Shown here one piece after another: positions 20,632 to 31,280 of a stretch of 64,000 nucleotides of DNA (position 1 is the first letter of the stretch; each line of letters starts with the position of its first letter). The translations under genes and the position numbers were made by a program. The notes beneath the pieces were generated by a model. It was given only the letters and a program-made list of their open reading frames with translations, ran no database searches and was not told where the DNA came from. Source of the DNA: Gracilaria gracilis (lineage: Eukaryota; Rhodophyta; Florideophyceae; Gracilariales; Gracilariaceae); assembly GCA_030374805.1 (NCBI GenBank), contig JARGSG010000214.1, forward strand, positions 124,001-188,000, read 5' to 3'.

Positions 20632-21086
20632 CGTGCACGGCGGCGACGGTGGCGCTCGAGCGGGGACGGCGGCGCGGGACGGCGTTGCGCGCGCGAAGGC
20701 GCTTGCGGGCGGCGCGGTGACGCGACCTCGAAATGGCGGAGCGTGTCCTGCATCGGTGCGTGGTGCTCCACGTGCAGCAACCAGCTCCAGCCGGGCTGCG
20801 CTTGGGCTGCGCTTGAACAATCACGCGTTGCTGTCCACCGACCGGCGTGCGCCGCTACCGCGTGTGCGCGTGTGTAACATGTGTGTGTGTAAGCCACGTG
20901 TACTCGTGTACTGGCCGGCATAGTTCCCGAACAAGCTCTACCGTGTAGTGTACCGCCACGCGCTCGCTGCTCTCCTCTTGTCGCGCTCGCTGCTCTCTGC
21001 TTGTCTCGCTCGCTGCTCTCTGCTTCGTCCAGCCGGCCATCGACGCGACCTGCCGTAGATACGCTGGCTCGCACTCGCCCCCTGCG
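20632..21086. promoter_or_regulatory. Former divergent promoter, GDSL pseudogene / DPH1 pseudogene
   Basis: A 455-bp GC-rich spacer between divergently oriented decayed genes. It includes repeated CGCTCGCTGCTCTC units near 20960-21025. Its role as promoter is inferred from layout only. Confidence 0.35.
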
Positions 21087-22451
21087 ATGCATGCGATGCA
21101 GCAGCCGCAGCCCTCACAGCTGCCGGGCCGCGATTCGCCGTGCCGCGAGGGCCACTTCGTTGGCACCGGCCTTTGGATCGGCGCCAAGCCGAGCGACGCG
21201 ACTTCGCGCGCGCCGCGCAACACCGCCATCGCTGCCGCCACCGCAACCGAAGCCACGGCCGCCGCCACGCTAACTGGCGCGCCGGCACAACGCGCACGCG
21301 CGAGGTTCATGCAGGTGCCGCCGTCGCTGCTGAGCAGCCCGCAGCCGCAGGAGGACTGGAAGCCACTGCCTTCCAACTACTCGTTCGAGTTGCCTAAGAC
21401 CATCCACCGTGTGCGTCAGCTGGGCGCAAAATGCGTCGCGCTGCAGATGAAATACTGGCTGTCCATGTACGACACCACCATCGGCGATATTGCGCGCCGC
21501 CACACCGGCGCAGACACCTTCATTCTGAGTGATATCGCGTACGGCACGTGCTGCGTGGACGACGATTAGGCGCGCGCGCTCGGCTGCGAGCTGCTGGTGC
21601 ACTACGGACACATCTGTCTGGTGCCGCTGCAGCAGACCGTCACCCCCTCGCTGTACGTTTTCGTGCAAATTGCCTTCGACACGGCGCACCTGTGCAAGTG
21701 TCTGCGGCACAGCTTTTAGCGTTAAACTTCGCTGGCGCTGGTGGCCACCATCCAGTTTCTCGATAGCGTTCATCAGCTCGCGGATGACCTTCGCCACTAC
21801 TTTGGCAACGTGCTCGCGCCTCAGGCAAAGCCGCTGTCACCCGGCGAGCTTCTCATCTGCATCTCGCCCAAAATTGACGCCGTGGACGTGCTCGTTTACG
21901 CGGGTGACGGGCACTTCCATCTCGAAAGCGCCATGATTGCAAACCCTGATTTGCGCGCACTGCGCTACGATCCCTGCTGGAAAAAGTTCACCGACGAGAA
22001 ATACAACCACTGCGAGATGCGCACCCTTCGACGTGCCGCCGTCTGAGTCGCGAGCAGTGCGCAGCGCTTTGGCATCATTCTGGGCACTCTGGGGTTACAG
22101 GGCTCGCCCAAGATTCTCGAGCGTGTGTTGAAGCTCATGGCTGACACGTCACGCAGCTGTTTCGTTGTTCTGCTGTTGTAAATCACTCCCGCCAAGATCG
22201 AAAAGCTGGAACAATCGGGCGTGGGGGCGTGGGTGCAGATTGCTTGCCCGCGATTGAGCCTTGACTGGGGACATGGTTATGGGCAACGACCGCTACTAAC
22301 AACGTACGAGGCGCATGTTGCTCTCGGAAAAACTGAATGGAGGGATGTTTACCAAATGGATTTCTATTCGAACAAGGGAGGTGAATGGACCAACTATTAT
22401 AAGGAAGCAAAAGAAAAGCCGAAAAGAAACCGAGTTAAGGTGGCTGATTAG
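21087..22451 (+). pseudogene. DPH1: Diphthamide biosynthesis protein DPH1, nonsense-riddled pseudogene
   Basis: The frame from ATG 21087 aligns to DPH1 over its whole length, about 455 codons. DPH1 with DPH2 is the radical-SAM-type [4Fe-4S] enzyme that transfers the 3-amino-3-carboxypropyl group to EF2 histidine. Landmarks: YSFELPKTIHRVRQLGAKCVALQM, TGADTF with YGTCCVDD (first cluster Cys), LLVHYGHICLVPL (second Cys), [71 protein letters not shown] (third Cys) and the closing MDFY. Five in-frame stops interrupt it (TAG 21567, TAG 21717, TAA 21723, TGA 22044, TAA 22179) yet no frameshift is needed from start to final TAG 22449. The normally invariant MPEGLLMYA segment reads MKYWLSMYD. GC content falls toward the 3' end. 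Confidence 0.88.
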
Positions 22452-23332
22452 AGACTGATTTTCTCACTTCTAAACCCCAGAGCCCGAAAGAATGCCATGA
22501 AGCAAAAGGGGCACTCCGCAAGATATATATTGACTTGATCTCAGCTTAATCTCTGACTATCACGTGTTTAACTTTGTTTGGAAATGAGTAGCCATTGCCC
22601 TGCATCGATAAGCAATCTTCTTCATGGCAGCTCCGAGCTACAGTTGTGTACAGAGTACAGCGATGAGTGGCCATCGTACCCACCTCATGGAGAGCTTAGA
22701 GTGATAGCGCGCTTCCCTCTAATCGAAGATATGGGCAACGGTACAGTAGGTTCACTTCCCCTATCAAAGGAGGGTGGTCTAAGCGCATACCATAGACTAC
22801 CAGCTGGAGGAGTATAACGCTAGAGTTTTACACTTGCACCGGGCTTCGTCCGTAACAAAATCTTCGTGAAACGCATCGACAGATCCCTGAACGAGCAATC
22901 TCCATGTTCTTGCAGCAACGAACGACGTCAGGGATGCTTCTGAACTCTGTTGCGAGGACGAGATGTAGTTGGTACCGGAGTTATATGTTATCATAAAAGA
23001 CATATCATAGTTTACGTGGAGTATGCTGCCGAATGCCACCGTCACTACTTGTAGAGCACCAAGACTGAGTCAAGTTTTTTTCTTTTGTTCGAACCGCGAT
23101 GCTTCCCTCTCTCAATTTCAGGTCATCGAAGCACACCAAACGCATACTCTGTAACTCTATTTCTGTTATTAGCTCGACTCGTCTTCGTCTGCACAACATG
23201 CGGAACGGGTATGTTTGTCTACGTTACACAGGGGGGGATGGGAAGTATCACCATCTCAACCCGCGCAATCTTGGTTATCAAAAACCATCGTGGAACGCAG
23301 ATGAGTTGTTTTCTTGTGTGTATTCTTCGAGC
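22452..23332. other. Unclassified region between DPH1 and eRF3 pseudogenes
   Basis: About 880 bp. Minus-strand frame 22797-23045 (82 codons, MTVAFGSILHVNYD...) looks protein-like, but I recognise no family. The rest shows no gene. Confidence 0.35.
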
Positions 23333-24649
23333 TTATCCACCAGCTTTCGAGGATGTTGAATCTGATAGCAGTCTTGTTACTGTTCCAATTGCAACGGTCT
23401 TCCCTTCATCTCTGATCATGAACCGCCGCAGCTGCGGGAAAACATCATAGGGTTCCACACAAATAGGTTGTGTAGTCCTAAGTCGAGCCAAACACTTCAT
23501 CTCTGGTTTCATAAACTTGGGATGTTTTTGCTTCGCCTTTCTAGCTCTGTTAAGCTCCGCGAGCAAGTGATCGATAATGACTTCTCATACAGCGGCCTGA
23601 AGATGAATCACGGCGGAATAACCCGCACAAATAATGTTCTTGTGCTCCAGAATCATCAACTTGGCAATGAAGGAACTTGTATACGAAGCCAGGATTTGAG
23701 GTGAACACAGTAAGAAACCTACTCTAGCATCCTCTTCATCTATTTCTTTTACACGAAGCCGAACAACGTCACCAGGGTTCTGCCAATTGTGCAGTAGAAC
23801 CCTCTAGCTGTACTGAGTCGACCAAAACTTCCACTCGATTCGGCATCATGACAAGAGAGTCATTCACTTGAATCATCCCAGACTCCAACTTACCTATGAC
23901 CATGGTACCCATCTCTTTGTGCTTTTCCGAGATCTGTATTTTAACGGGCCCGTTCAGAAGACGTTCAGGGGGGCGTAAATGCTCTAGTGTGTCAAGCAGC
24001 GACCCGCCATCGAACCATGAGCACATTTCGCTAGACGGTTTGTTCTTCAGGCTATCCCCGGTCAACCAGAGACCGGGATCTATACGAAACCCTTCGGATT
24101 ACAGCCGACGTTCTTGAGATACGGTTCAAGCTTCTTCTTGCAATCCATGTAGCGCTCTTGGCTCAATGATCCATCAGGGTTGATAACACTTGGGTCATCC
24201 AGCTTGATGATGACCACAACCCTCTGCCGGACTCCCGATGTCTTGGCCAGCATGGCATGCTCCCTCGTTTGTGCTCCCTCCTCAAAGCCGGTCTTGAACT
24301 CTCCTTTTCTAGCTGAGGTGACCAAAATTCCGATATCCGCTTGTGATGCTCCGTCTATCATGTGAGGTACATAGTTTTTATGGCCCTGTGCATCGAGGAT
24401 AGTAAATTGCCGCGTCCCGGTGGTGAAGCTAGCCTGACCACATTCCTCGGTCTTTTCTTTTCCCTTTCCTGTCCTGCCATCACCGCCAGAAGAGGCGCAG
24501 GTCGGACAGCCGGTTATGCAGCTGGGAATGATACCCAGTGCGGACGGCACGCAACGACTGGTGAGAGCGTTGGGCACGCTTAAGACAGTGCAGCTGGTGG
24601 TCACTGCGCTCCAATTCAACAGGTCATACTCACGTGAACTAGTTCTCAC
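23333..24649 (-). pseudogene. Eukaryotic release factor 3 (eRF3/Sup35 GTPase), truncated pseudogene
   Basis: On the minus strand, three frame segments align in order to the eRF3 GTPase, the translation-termination partner of eRF1. First, from about 24490: FTILDAQGHKNYVPHMI, GASQADIGILVTSARKGEFKTGFEEGAQTREHAMLAKTSGV, and a damaged G4 (IKLDD in place of NKMDD). Then, after a frameshift near 24080, GGSLLDTLEHL, NGPVKIQISEKHKEMGTMVIGKLESG, SLVMMPNRVEVL. Then, in another frame, KPEMKCLARLRT, ICVEPYDVFPQLRRFMIRDEGKTVAIGTVTRL, the domain III end. The G1 P-loop and all N-terminal sequence are missing. The QTREHAMLAKT signature and GKTVAIG ending favour eRF3/HBS1-type factors over EF1A; the spacing and FPQ.GRF.(L/I)RDEG ending point to eRF3. 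The pseudogene abuts the Harbinger transposase, whose insertion may have removed the 5' part. Confidence 0.82.
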
Positions 24650-25880
24650 AAGTTAGATGTAGGACGGAGCAGGCCTTTCTCGGTGGCAAGATCCAGCATC
24701 ATCGTTCGAATAAAATCTCTATCTAGGTCCAAATGGCTGCTGTAGTGCGAGTCAGACTTCTCTTTAACTCGTGAGTGCCAAAGAGATGATTCGTTCTCGA
24801 TCTCTTTCAGTTCCTCCTCTTCGTAGATATATTCCGGAATGCCCTCACAGTTAATACAAAAATTATGTAGGATCATCCCGACAGCAATAATCAGAACGCA
24901 GTCCTCGACACCATAGTTTAACTCCCCATTGTAAAATACACGCCACCTGCGCTTCATAATACCGAACGCCTGTTCCACATGTATACGCATAGAAGATAAA
25001 AAAAATTAGTTGCACTCTGTGAACAAGGTACATCCTTACCAGGGAACGGTACCAACCACGAGTTAGATAGACAGTAAGCATTATCGCCAACGATGTAGTA
25101 TCCCAGAAGCAGTTTGCCTGCATTTAAAAATCTTGACAAAGGAGACATCTCAAAAGCAACTGCATCGTTAGTACTCCCAACTGAAAGAGCGGAGAAATCC
25201 ATAAAGCGATACTTTGAATCCACCAACGCCTGCACGGGGATCGAAAAAAATCCTTTGCGACAAAAGAAGCTGGCAGGGTTTTCAAACCATCTCGGCTTTC
25301 TTATGCGCATGCATATCCCGTCCAAGGCGCCGATACATCCCGAGAAAGGATTCCAAAAACTTCGAGAAGTTTTAAATCCCATGCTGAGTTTCTTAAGCTC
25401 TTTTTCATCTTCTGGTATACCCGGAAGAGTCATGGTTTCAGTCACCGCCGCCACGAACGCCTTAAAACATTTATTCACACTGGATTTGCTCAACTTGTAC
25501 GCAAGCATGACATCGTGAACACTGGCTCCTGCCAATATTCGTAGACCAATAGCTGCTTTCACTTTTGACTGAATTGATCGAGTGTCCAACGGGGATCCCT
25601 CCGAAATGTGAGAGCTTTTTAGAAGAGTATTGTCGAGCCTGTTAAGACTGTTACGTCCCATTCGGAAGGCTCCATAAAAATCTGCGTCAGAATAAACATG
25701 TGTCAGCGTTTCAAATGTCTCTTCAACCGCAGGATAGTTACTCGGTGCCCGTCGCTTCTTTGACTGCTGAACATGGTGTATTACAAACACCAGCGTAAAG
25801 ATAAGATGATGTATGGCCTGAATTATTGTCACATCATCGTCCGTAGAGGTCGTCGAAAGGCCACCGTTGCTAGTAGACAT
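24646..25880 (-). pseudogene. PIF/Harbinger transposase (DDE_Tnp_4), one frameshift
   Basis: Start chosen at ATG 25880 (MSTSNGG); the frame upstream to 26060 lacks ATG. The protein has an N-terminal helical region with an HTH-like segment (AIGLRILAGASVHDVMLAYKLSKSSVNKCF), then the DDE domain: first Asp in GCIGALDGICMRI, second Asp in YYIVGDNAYCLS, third acid Glu in MRIHVEQAFGIMKRRW. The reading frame shifts by one base near 24991, between NFFYL and MRIHVEQ; otherwise it is open, so decay is slight. The C-terminal piece ends at 24646 with LLRPTSNL. PIF/Harbinger elements usually need a second Myb-like protein and make 3-bp target duplications; neither a partner ORF next to it nor clear termini are visible. 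Confidence 0.88.
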
Positions 25881-26038
25881 GTGTAAATGCCAGAGAGAAA
25901 GGGTTCTGGAAGTTAAGTTGTCGCGGTAAACCAAAGTTCTTGATTGTTCCTGTAGCAGAGCTCGGCGCAACGGCAGCGTCTGCCATGTTCGCACGTGTTG
26001 GCGCGACAAAAGGTGTTCTGCCAAATCGGAGAGTGTTG

Positions 26039-26083
26039 CAAAAGCAACAAGTTTTGGCAAAATGGCAAAACTTGTTGCTTTTG
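26039..26083. repeat. Perfect inverted repeat, 18-bp arms, 9-nt loop
   Basis: CAAAAGCAACAAGTTTTG and its exact complement face each other around GCAAAATGG. It lies 159 bp upstream of the Harbinger transposase ATG and 279 bp upstream of the gypsy gag start. It could be a hairpin in a transposon leader or a binding palindrome. A second small one (ACAACGATCC/GGATCGTTGT) is at 26189-26211. Confidence 0.85.
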
Positions 26084-26361
26084 GGCAAAGGTCCTGAAAG
26101 GTTCAGGGGCTGAGGGGGATTGGGGTATCCTTTGGAGCTACTGGTGTGCGTACTAGATGTACAAGGGAGTAGTCCTGTAGAAAGGATGACAACGATCCTA
26201 CGGATCGTTGTAACGGATAGAAATCCACATTTTCCCAACCGGTTTTTATGTACGTACCCGCACTCTAACAAACGACCTTTCATAGTACTTTTGAAAAAAG
26301 ACTCATCTTCGCTTTTTCATCTTCAAATCTTCCCAATTTGTTTTTTAGTACCAGAGTAAAA

Positions 26362-27474
26362 ATGGCATCGTCTCACCCGCACAATTTTCAAACACTAAAA
26401 AGTAATTTTTTGACGGTAAGCCGTTCTTCGATTTCAAATGTTTTTTTCGCATATAGAAATGTACTTATGCGTTTAAAGACAAATTTGGACAAAATGCTGC
26501 AGCTACTCTGTCACGTAAAATGTTTTTGCTTCCAATTTATAAAGCAAAACATTTGCAGCAAGATAAATGTCTCAACAAGAAAGAAAGCCGTTATTGGGAT
26601 ATCAGAAAGCGCTTCTCGGCCTATTTGTCGCGCAAAAAGCAGGCGGAAAAGGATTTAAGGATTACGGTTTGCAAAATTCTGGACGAAACGAATGTCATAG
26701 GCTCTTTGAGTCGCCTAAATACGTGTCGCACCCAGGCTAAGTTCAATGGGAAGGCTTCTTTTGTGTTCTTCGCAAATGTGTCGCTGCTTTACCCGACATA
26801 GCTCGAATTTTAATTTATCGTTCGCCTAATGACTATTTTTCGCTCAAAAAGACGATTATGGAGTATGAGATTGGTCGAAAGGCCTTCTTCTCTGCGGAAA
26901 TTGCTTACCTTCAGGGGAGAACAGGGCAAATTAGGATTCTTTCGAAACAAGACGCTCGATCTGGGACCGCTCAGAAGTTAGAGAGCAAGTTCTACCAGTT
27001 TGCGGGGCAGTTTGAAGAGGTAACTCTGTTGGTATGGAAGAATTTTGAGTCTGGTGGAGGCGATAAGGAATGAAAGAGGACATGCAGCTACTGCCGTAAG
27101 CCCGGTCATGGTTCCAGTCGTTGTCTGTCCAACCCTCACCGCGATACGAAATGCCCCAGTTGTGGAAAGTTTGGACATGCTCAGACCACCTGTTGGTCAA
27201 AGAGTAAGAAGGAAGAAGCTCGTCCGAACGGGTTGACGGACGAAGCGCCCGAGTCTGGGGAGGAACTGAAGATGAAGAAAGTTGACCGCGGCGACCCGGT
27301 CGTTCTTGTCCAGGAGAATGCTGAGGGAGATATCGTTGCCGCTGCGAAGATAAATGCAGACGGTGAGGCTCTCCCGAAGCAACCTCGCCAAGGTATGATA
27401 GTCATCGACACCGTTGTGAATAAGGTACCTGTCCCTCGCTCTGTAGTGCGTGAAAAGCCCAGGAAGAAGTCGAG
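26362..27474 (+). pseudogene. Gypsy 1 gag with two CCHC zinc knuckles
   Basis: Gag is spread over several frames. The capsid part begins at ATG 26362 (MASSHPHNFQ), shifts frame near 26520 (KHLQQDKCLNKKESRYWDIRKRF) and again near 26800. Frame 26858-27073 (MEYEIGRKAFF) is followed by an in-frame TGA at 27071 and immediately by two nucleocapsid knuckles, CSYCRKPGHGSSRC (27083-27124) and CPSCGKFGHAQTTC (27152-27193), both with full CX2CX4HX4C spacing. A Lys/Glu-rich linker leads to the MITE. Gag packages the RNA; the knuckles bind it. Confidence 0.75.
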
Positions 27475-27781
27475 CCCTATGAACATCGAATCTGGCCGAA
27501 ATATGGCCGAGATAGGGCCGAAATTTGGCCGTTTAGCTCGAAATTTTGTGAGAATGTTTAACCAGCGAAGACAAACAAGTTTCATTTTTCTTCATATGGC
27601 CGAAATATGGCCCAAATATGGCCGAGATATGGCCGAAATATGGCCGAATGTTACACGTGTAAGCTAACAAAAATTCTTATTTTCACTAGTTACACGTTCT
27701 CCCAAAATTTCGACTCAAACGGTCACATTTCGGCCATATCTCGGCCATATTTGGGCCAGATTCGATGTTCATAGGGTCGAG
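27470..27781 (-). mobile_element. MITE family M1, copy 1 (302 bp) with 5-bp target duplication
   Basis: The element proper is 27475-27776, bounded by inverted termini CCCTATGAACATCGAATCTGG / complement, and flanked by TCGAG on both sides (27470-27474 and 27777-27781). It is non-coding. Both ends and the centre consist of 11-bp repeats of the type ATGGCCGAAAT; the central five-unit array is 27596-27650. Internal sequence matches copies 2 and 3 in the opposite orientation. It is inserted in the gypsy 1 gag linker, so it is younger than that element. Confidence 0.92.
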
Positions 27782-28330
27782 GAAGGGCAGGAAAAAGCGC
27801 AAGAAGTCGCCTGGTCTACAGGATCTGGTGGGTAATTACAACCTCCTCGCGGAGCTCGCTAGCGCTCCTTGTGGCTTCACCTTTTGACATTTACTACTTG
27901 GGGACGCCGAGAAGGATAAGAAGGTGTTGAAACGTCTCCTCGCGGGGAGTGTAACCATCAATCACGCCTCAGTATTAACGGCGAGAGGTCTCCCTCGCCG
28001 CCTTAAGGTTGTACCCATCAAGCTGTACGGTACTCGTACTAGTGCTCTCCTGGACTTTGGTTGTGCCGAATCTCCATTCCAGGAGGATGTGTGAACACTT
28101 AACGCTCACGCCATCTCCAAGGAGTAGGCGAGTCACTATAGCAGATGGTACAGCAGCCGACGTCCTAAGTTGTGTGATGGAAGTGCCGGTATCTTTTGGA
28201 GAGAATAGGATTGAAGTAGCCTTTCTCGTTGTACGGAATACGCTCTTTGATGTGATCATTGGATGTCCAACACTGGAATTGCTTCAAGCTCTGCTAGTTT
28301 GGGACGAGAGCAGATGCACCTCACTGTTGG
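27777..28330 (+). pseudogene. Gypsy 1 protease region
   Basis: After the MITE, the frame reads YNLLAELASAPCGFTF and HLLLGDAEKDKKVLKRLL, the pre-protease segment typical of fungal and oomycete-like gypsy elements. Then come the aspartic-protease core TSALLDFGCAESPF near 28040 and, in another frame, the C-terminal signature DVIIGCPTLELLQA near 28250. The catalytic triplet is DFG rather than DTG or DSG. Several stops and a frameshift break the domain. Confidence 0.7.
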
Positions 28331-30032
28331 AGACGAAGAGGTTCTGCTAGAGTTGTTGAACGAGCCACCGAAGGTCGATAGGGCTCGAACAGACAGCGAG
28401 GACTTCACTTCCCCGGAAGCCTCCGAAGGCGAGGGGTATCATCAGGAGAGTTTATCATCCTCCTCTTCGGAAGATGAGTCAAGTGGAGACTCTGGTCTTG
28501 TCCTAGCCATAGTGGATAAGGAACCCTACGAGCCTGACCTCGACCCTGCGACTAGTACGTCGTCCGAAGAGGAGGGAGTGGAAGACGCTCGGTCTGCTAC
28601 TATCTCTGCAAAGCTGAGACATCTCACCGGAGACGTCCAGGAGGGCCTCACGGAGGCGCTCAGGGAGACAGAAATCATCGCGTGGGACATAAGTGAATTG
28701 AGTCCTACAAACGTTCCGGTCACCCATTCATTCGGGTTGACCGATGACACCCCAACCTACACGACGGCTCGTCGTATGCCCCTAAATCATAATAATATCG
28801 TGAAGGAGGAGGTAGATGAGTTGCTGAAAGCCGGAATTTTCACGCCCTCCACGTCTGCTTGGTCGTTTCCAGTGGTCATCGCAACCAAGAAGGACGGTAG
28901 GCCGCGATTCTGCGGTGACTATCGTAAACTCAACCGTGTCATGAAGGCGGACCGTTGTCCATTGCCGAAGATAGAAGATATCTTCGACGATTTGGGTGGT
29001 GCAAAAACATTCACCACCCTCGACCTGTTCTGAGGGCACCGGTAATTACGCATGGCAGAGCAGTGCAAAGGAATGACGACATTCGTTTGTCCTTATGGGA
29101 CCTATAAGTTCGAGGTTATGCCATTCGGACTTATGAATGCGCCGTCCACATTCCAGAGGATGATGGAACAGGTGCTTCGCGGTCTTCCGTTGGTGAGAGT
29201 TTACATTGACGACGTGGTCATCTCCTCTCAGAAAATGGAAGGACATTTGGATCACTGCAGGGCCGTCTTCGAGCGCATACAGGAATCTGATCTGAAAGTG
29301 AAAGTGACGAAGTACCGCTTTGCACTTGCACACTCACAGATCAAACTCCTCGGGCACATCTTGGATGGAGAAGAGATTTACGTTGACGCAGACAAGATCC
29401 GCGCAATTGTAGAGGCTCCTGCCCCAAGAAATGCTTCGGAGCTACGTAGCTTACTGGGCCTTGCAGGATATTACCGCAGGTTCATCAGAAACATTGCCGA
29501 GGGTTCGGCCGTGCTGCACTCTGCCACTTCTGGTAAGAAGAAGTACGTTTGGACGGCCGACATGCAGAATGCATTTAAGCATCTGAAGACGAAACTGATA
29601 ACGCCTCCGGTCCTGGCATTTCCGAACTTCAAGTCACCGTTCATAGTAAGGACAGACGCGTTTGCCGTATCGATTGGAGCGGTGATTTGTCAGGTGAAGG
29701 AAGACGGGAGGGTCCACCCCATACAGTACGCTTCTCGTACTATGAATGACGCGAAAAGAAAGTACTCCACGTGCGAACGTAAAGCGGTGGTGGTGGTCTT
29801 CGCGTTGAAGAAGTTTAGGGTGTGTCTTCTCTCCGAGGACCATTTCACGGTTATCAAAGATCATCGGGCACTCCAGTACGCCTTTAGGAAGAAGTACATA
29901 CCTGGCAAACTGGCGCGTTGCCTGGACTTCCTAGCCGAGTCTTCCATGTACAATACCGACCGGGCCGGGCAAACGGCGCGGCGGAATATTTGTCTCGCAG
30001 TCTGCGCCTGGACTTGGATGAGCTCGAGATAA
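28263..30032 (+). pseudogene. Gypsy 1 reverse transcriptase and RNase H
   Basis: Frame 28263-29033 contains the linker and RT fingers (AWSFPVVIATKKDGRPRF, CGDYRKLNRV, TTLDLF). Two nonsense codons (TGA 29031, TAA 29040) fall in the DLFSGYWQ motif, then the same frame continues from MAEQCKGMTTF through MPFGLMNAPSTFQR to the catalytic VYIDDVVI, GHIL, the tether with LLGLAGYYRRFI, and RNase H with its catalytic acids in FIVRTDAFAVS, STCERKAVVV and VIKDHRALQYAF. The RT catalytic aspartates are intact. The C-terminal end of RNase H shifts frame near 29965. Confidence 0.85.
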
Positions 30033-30284
30033 GAGTTGAAGAAGTTTTGACGGCAGTCACTTGGGATGATAAGGATCTGGCAAATCTGGAACCTTTCCTG
30101 CTCAATATAGCGAGACTGTTAGCGGGAGTCTCCATTCAGGAGAACAACCCCCGCATACGCTCGGCCATCCGTCGCAACGCGAAGAAATTCATGCTTTGGA
30201 ATAATACGCTGTTCCTTCACGAGGCTGAGGGACTGCGAGCTATTCCATCTAGAGAGGGACGCCCGAAGGCGCTCCAGATGTTCC

Positions 30285-31280
30285 ATGAAAAGATTGTTCA
30301 TTGGGATGAGAACGCAACGCGGATTTTTATTCGAGAGAGGTGTTGGTGGCCGTCGGTCTATAGACCGGGGGGGATCTTACGGTTGCCAACGTTGTGGGAA
30401 CCTCCCTGTCTATCGTACTACCCTACGCACCCCAATCACGGGGCTGTTCCAAACCTTCTCCATTGACTTCGCCGGGCCGTTCCCCCGATGGAGGACTGGC
30501 AAATGGTTCGCTCTGATCGCTGTGAAGCATCTAAAAGGGTGGCCACTAGGAATAGCTACGAAGGATTCAGTGTCGGATACGGTCATAAAGTTCGTGGAGG
30601 ACTAGATCATCTGGACACTCGAGCCTCCCGCAACGATCGTGTCGGACAACGCTGACGCGTTTATATCACGTGCAGTGAACAACTACATGGAACTAAAGGG
30701 CATCAACTGGCGCAACCCGCTCCCATACGCGCCCATGTCAAATGGACGTGCCGAGAGAACTGTTGGAACCATCAAGAGAGCCATCAGGAAAATGGCGATG
30801 CGCCCTGATCTTGATTGGGAGGGAGCCCTGCCAAAGATAATGTATGCATATCGCGGAAGAGAACGCGGCGCTGTGCCCTCCCCGTTCGATCTGCTCTATG
30901 ATATCAAGCCGCGTATGTTAGCGCAAGATACCTTAGCATTGCTCACAGACGCAACCCCTGAGCAGGGAAGGCTGGAGTTTTTGGGAGCGGCTGGAAAGCG
31001 GGCAGTAGAAGTTGCGCGCGGCTTTGTTCCCCAAGAGGTGAAAGGAGTCGTGAAAAGGTTCAATGTCGGTGACGAAGTATTGGTTGCACGTGGACAGGCC
31101 TTCAACACCAAGAAGAAGTGGCCCGCGTTCGAATCGTTCTTTTACGGCCCATGCAAGATAGTGAAGGAGAGTTATTCACGTTATGAATTGGTCTCCCAGC
31201 ATGGGCGCGTCACGAGGAATTGTATACAAGCCAGGTGGGTTGTATTATACAAGAGATGCCCGTTGCACTCACAAGGTTAA
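30285..31280 (+). pseudogene. Gypsy 1 integrase
   Basis: Fragments of the HHCC zinc finger (MFHEKIVHW, CWWPSVYR, CQRCG) span 30270-30400 in mixed frames. The catalytic core has Asp in FSIDFAGPF, Asp in TIVSDNADAF and Glu in SNGRAERTVGT, with a stop at 30603 between the first and second. A C-terminal tail (FNVGDEVLVARG, FFYGPCKIV) corresponds to the GPY/F module. D,D(35)E spacing between the last two acids looks preserved. Confidence 0.8.

Larger units (their letters stand above)
26362..31280 (+). mobile_element. Ty3/gypsy retrotransposon 1, degenerate, carrying a MITE
   Basis: A gag-protease-RT-RNase H-integrase order fixes the superfamily. Coding capacity runs from about 26362 to 31280 with numerous stops and frameshifts. 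A 302-bp MITE sits in the gag-protease linker (27475-27776). I could not find paired LTRs at either end (searched by eye at 26085-26361 and 31281-31930). Confidence 0.85.

Noticed and set aside
21567-22181. Stop-codon reassignment to explain DPH1
   Set aside because: All three stop codons occur inside it, while TAF1, the HAT gene and others end normally at TGA or TAA; pseudogenisation is simpler.
24985-25040. Possible intron in the Harbinger transposase (GTAAGG donor, T-rich tract)
   Set aside because: There is no AG acceptor, and reading straight through gives NFFYL then MRIHVEQ, matching the family spacing after a one-base shift, so a frameshift is simpler.
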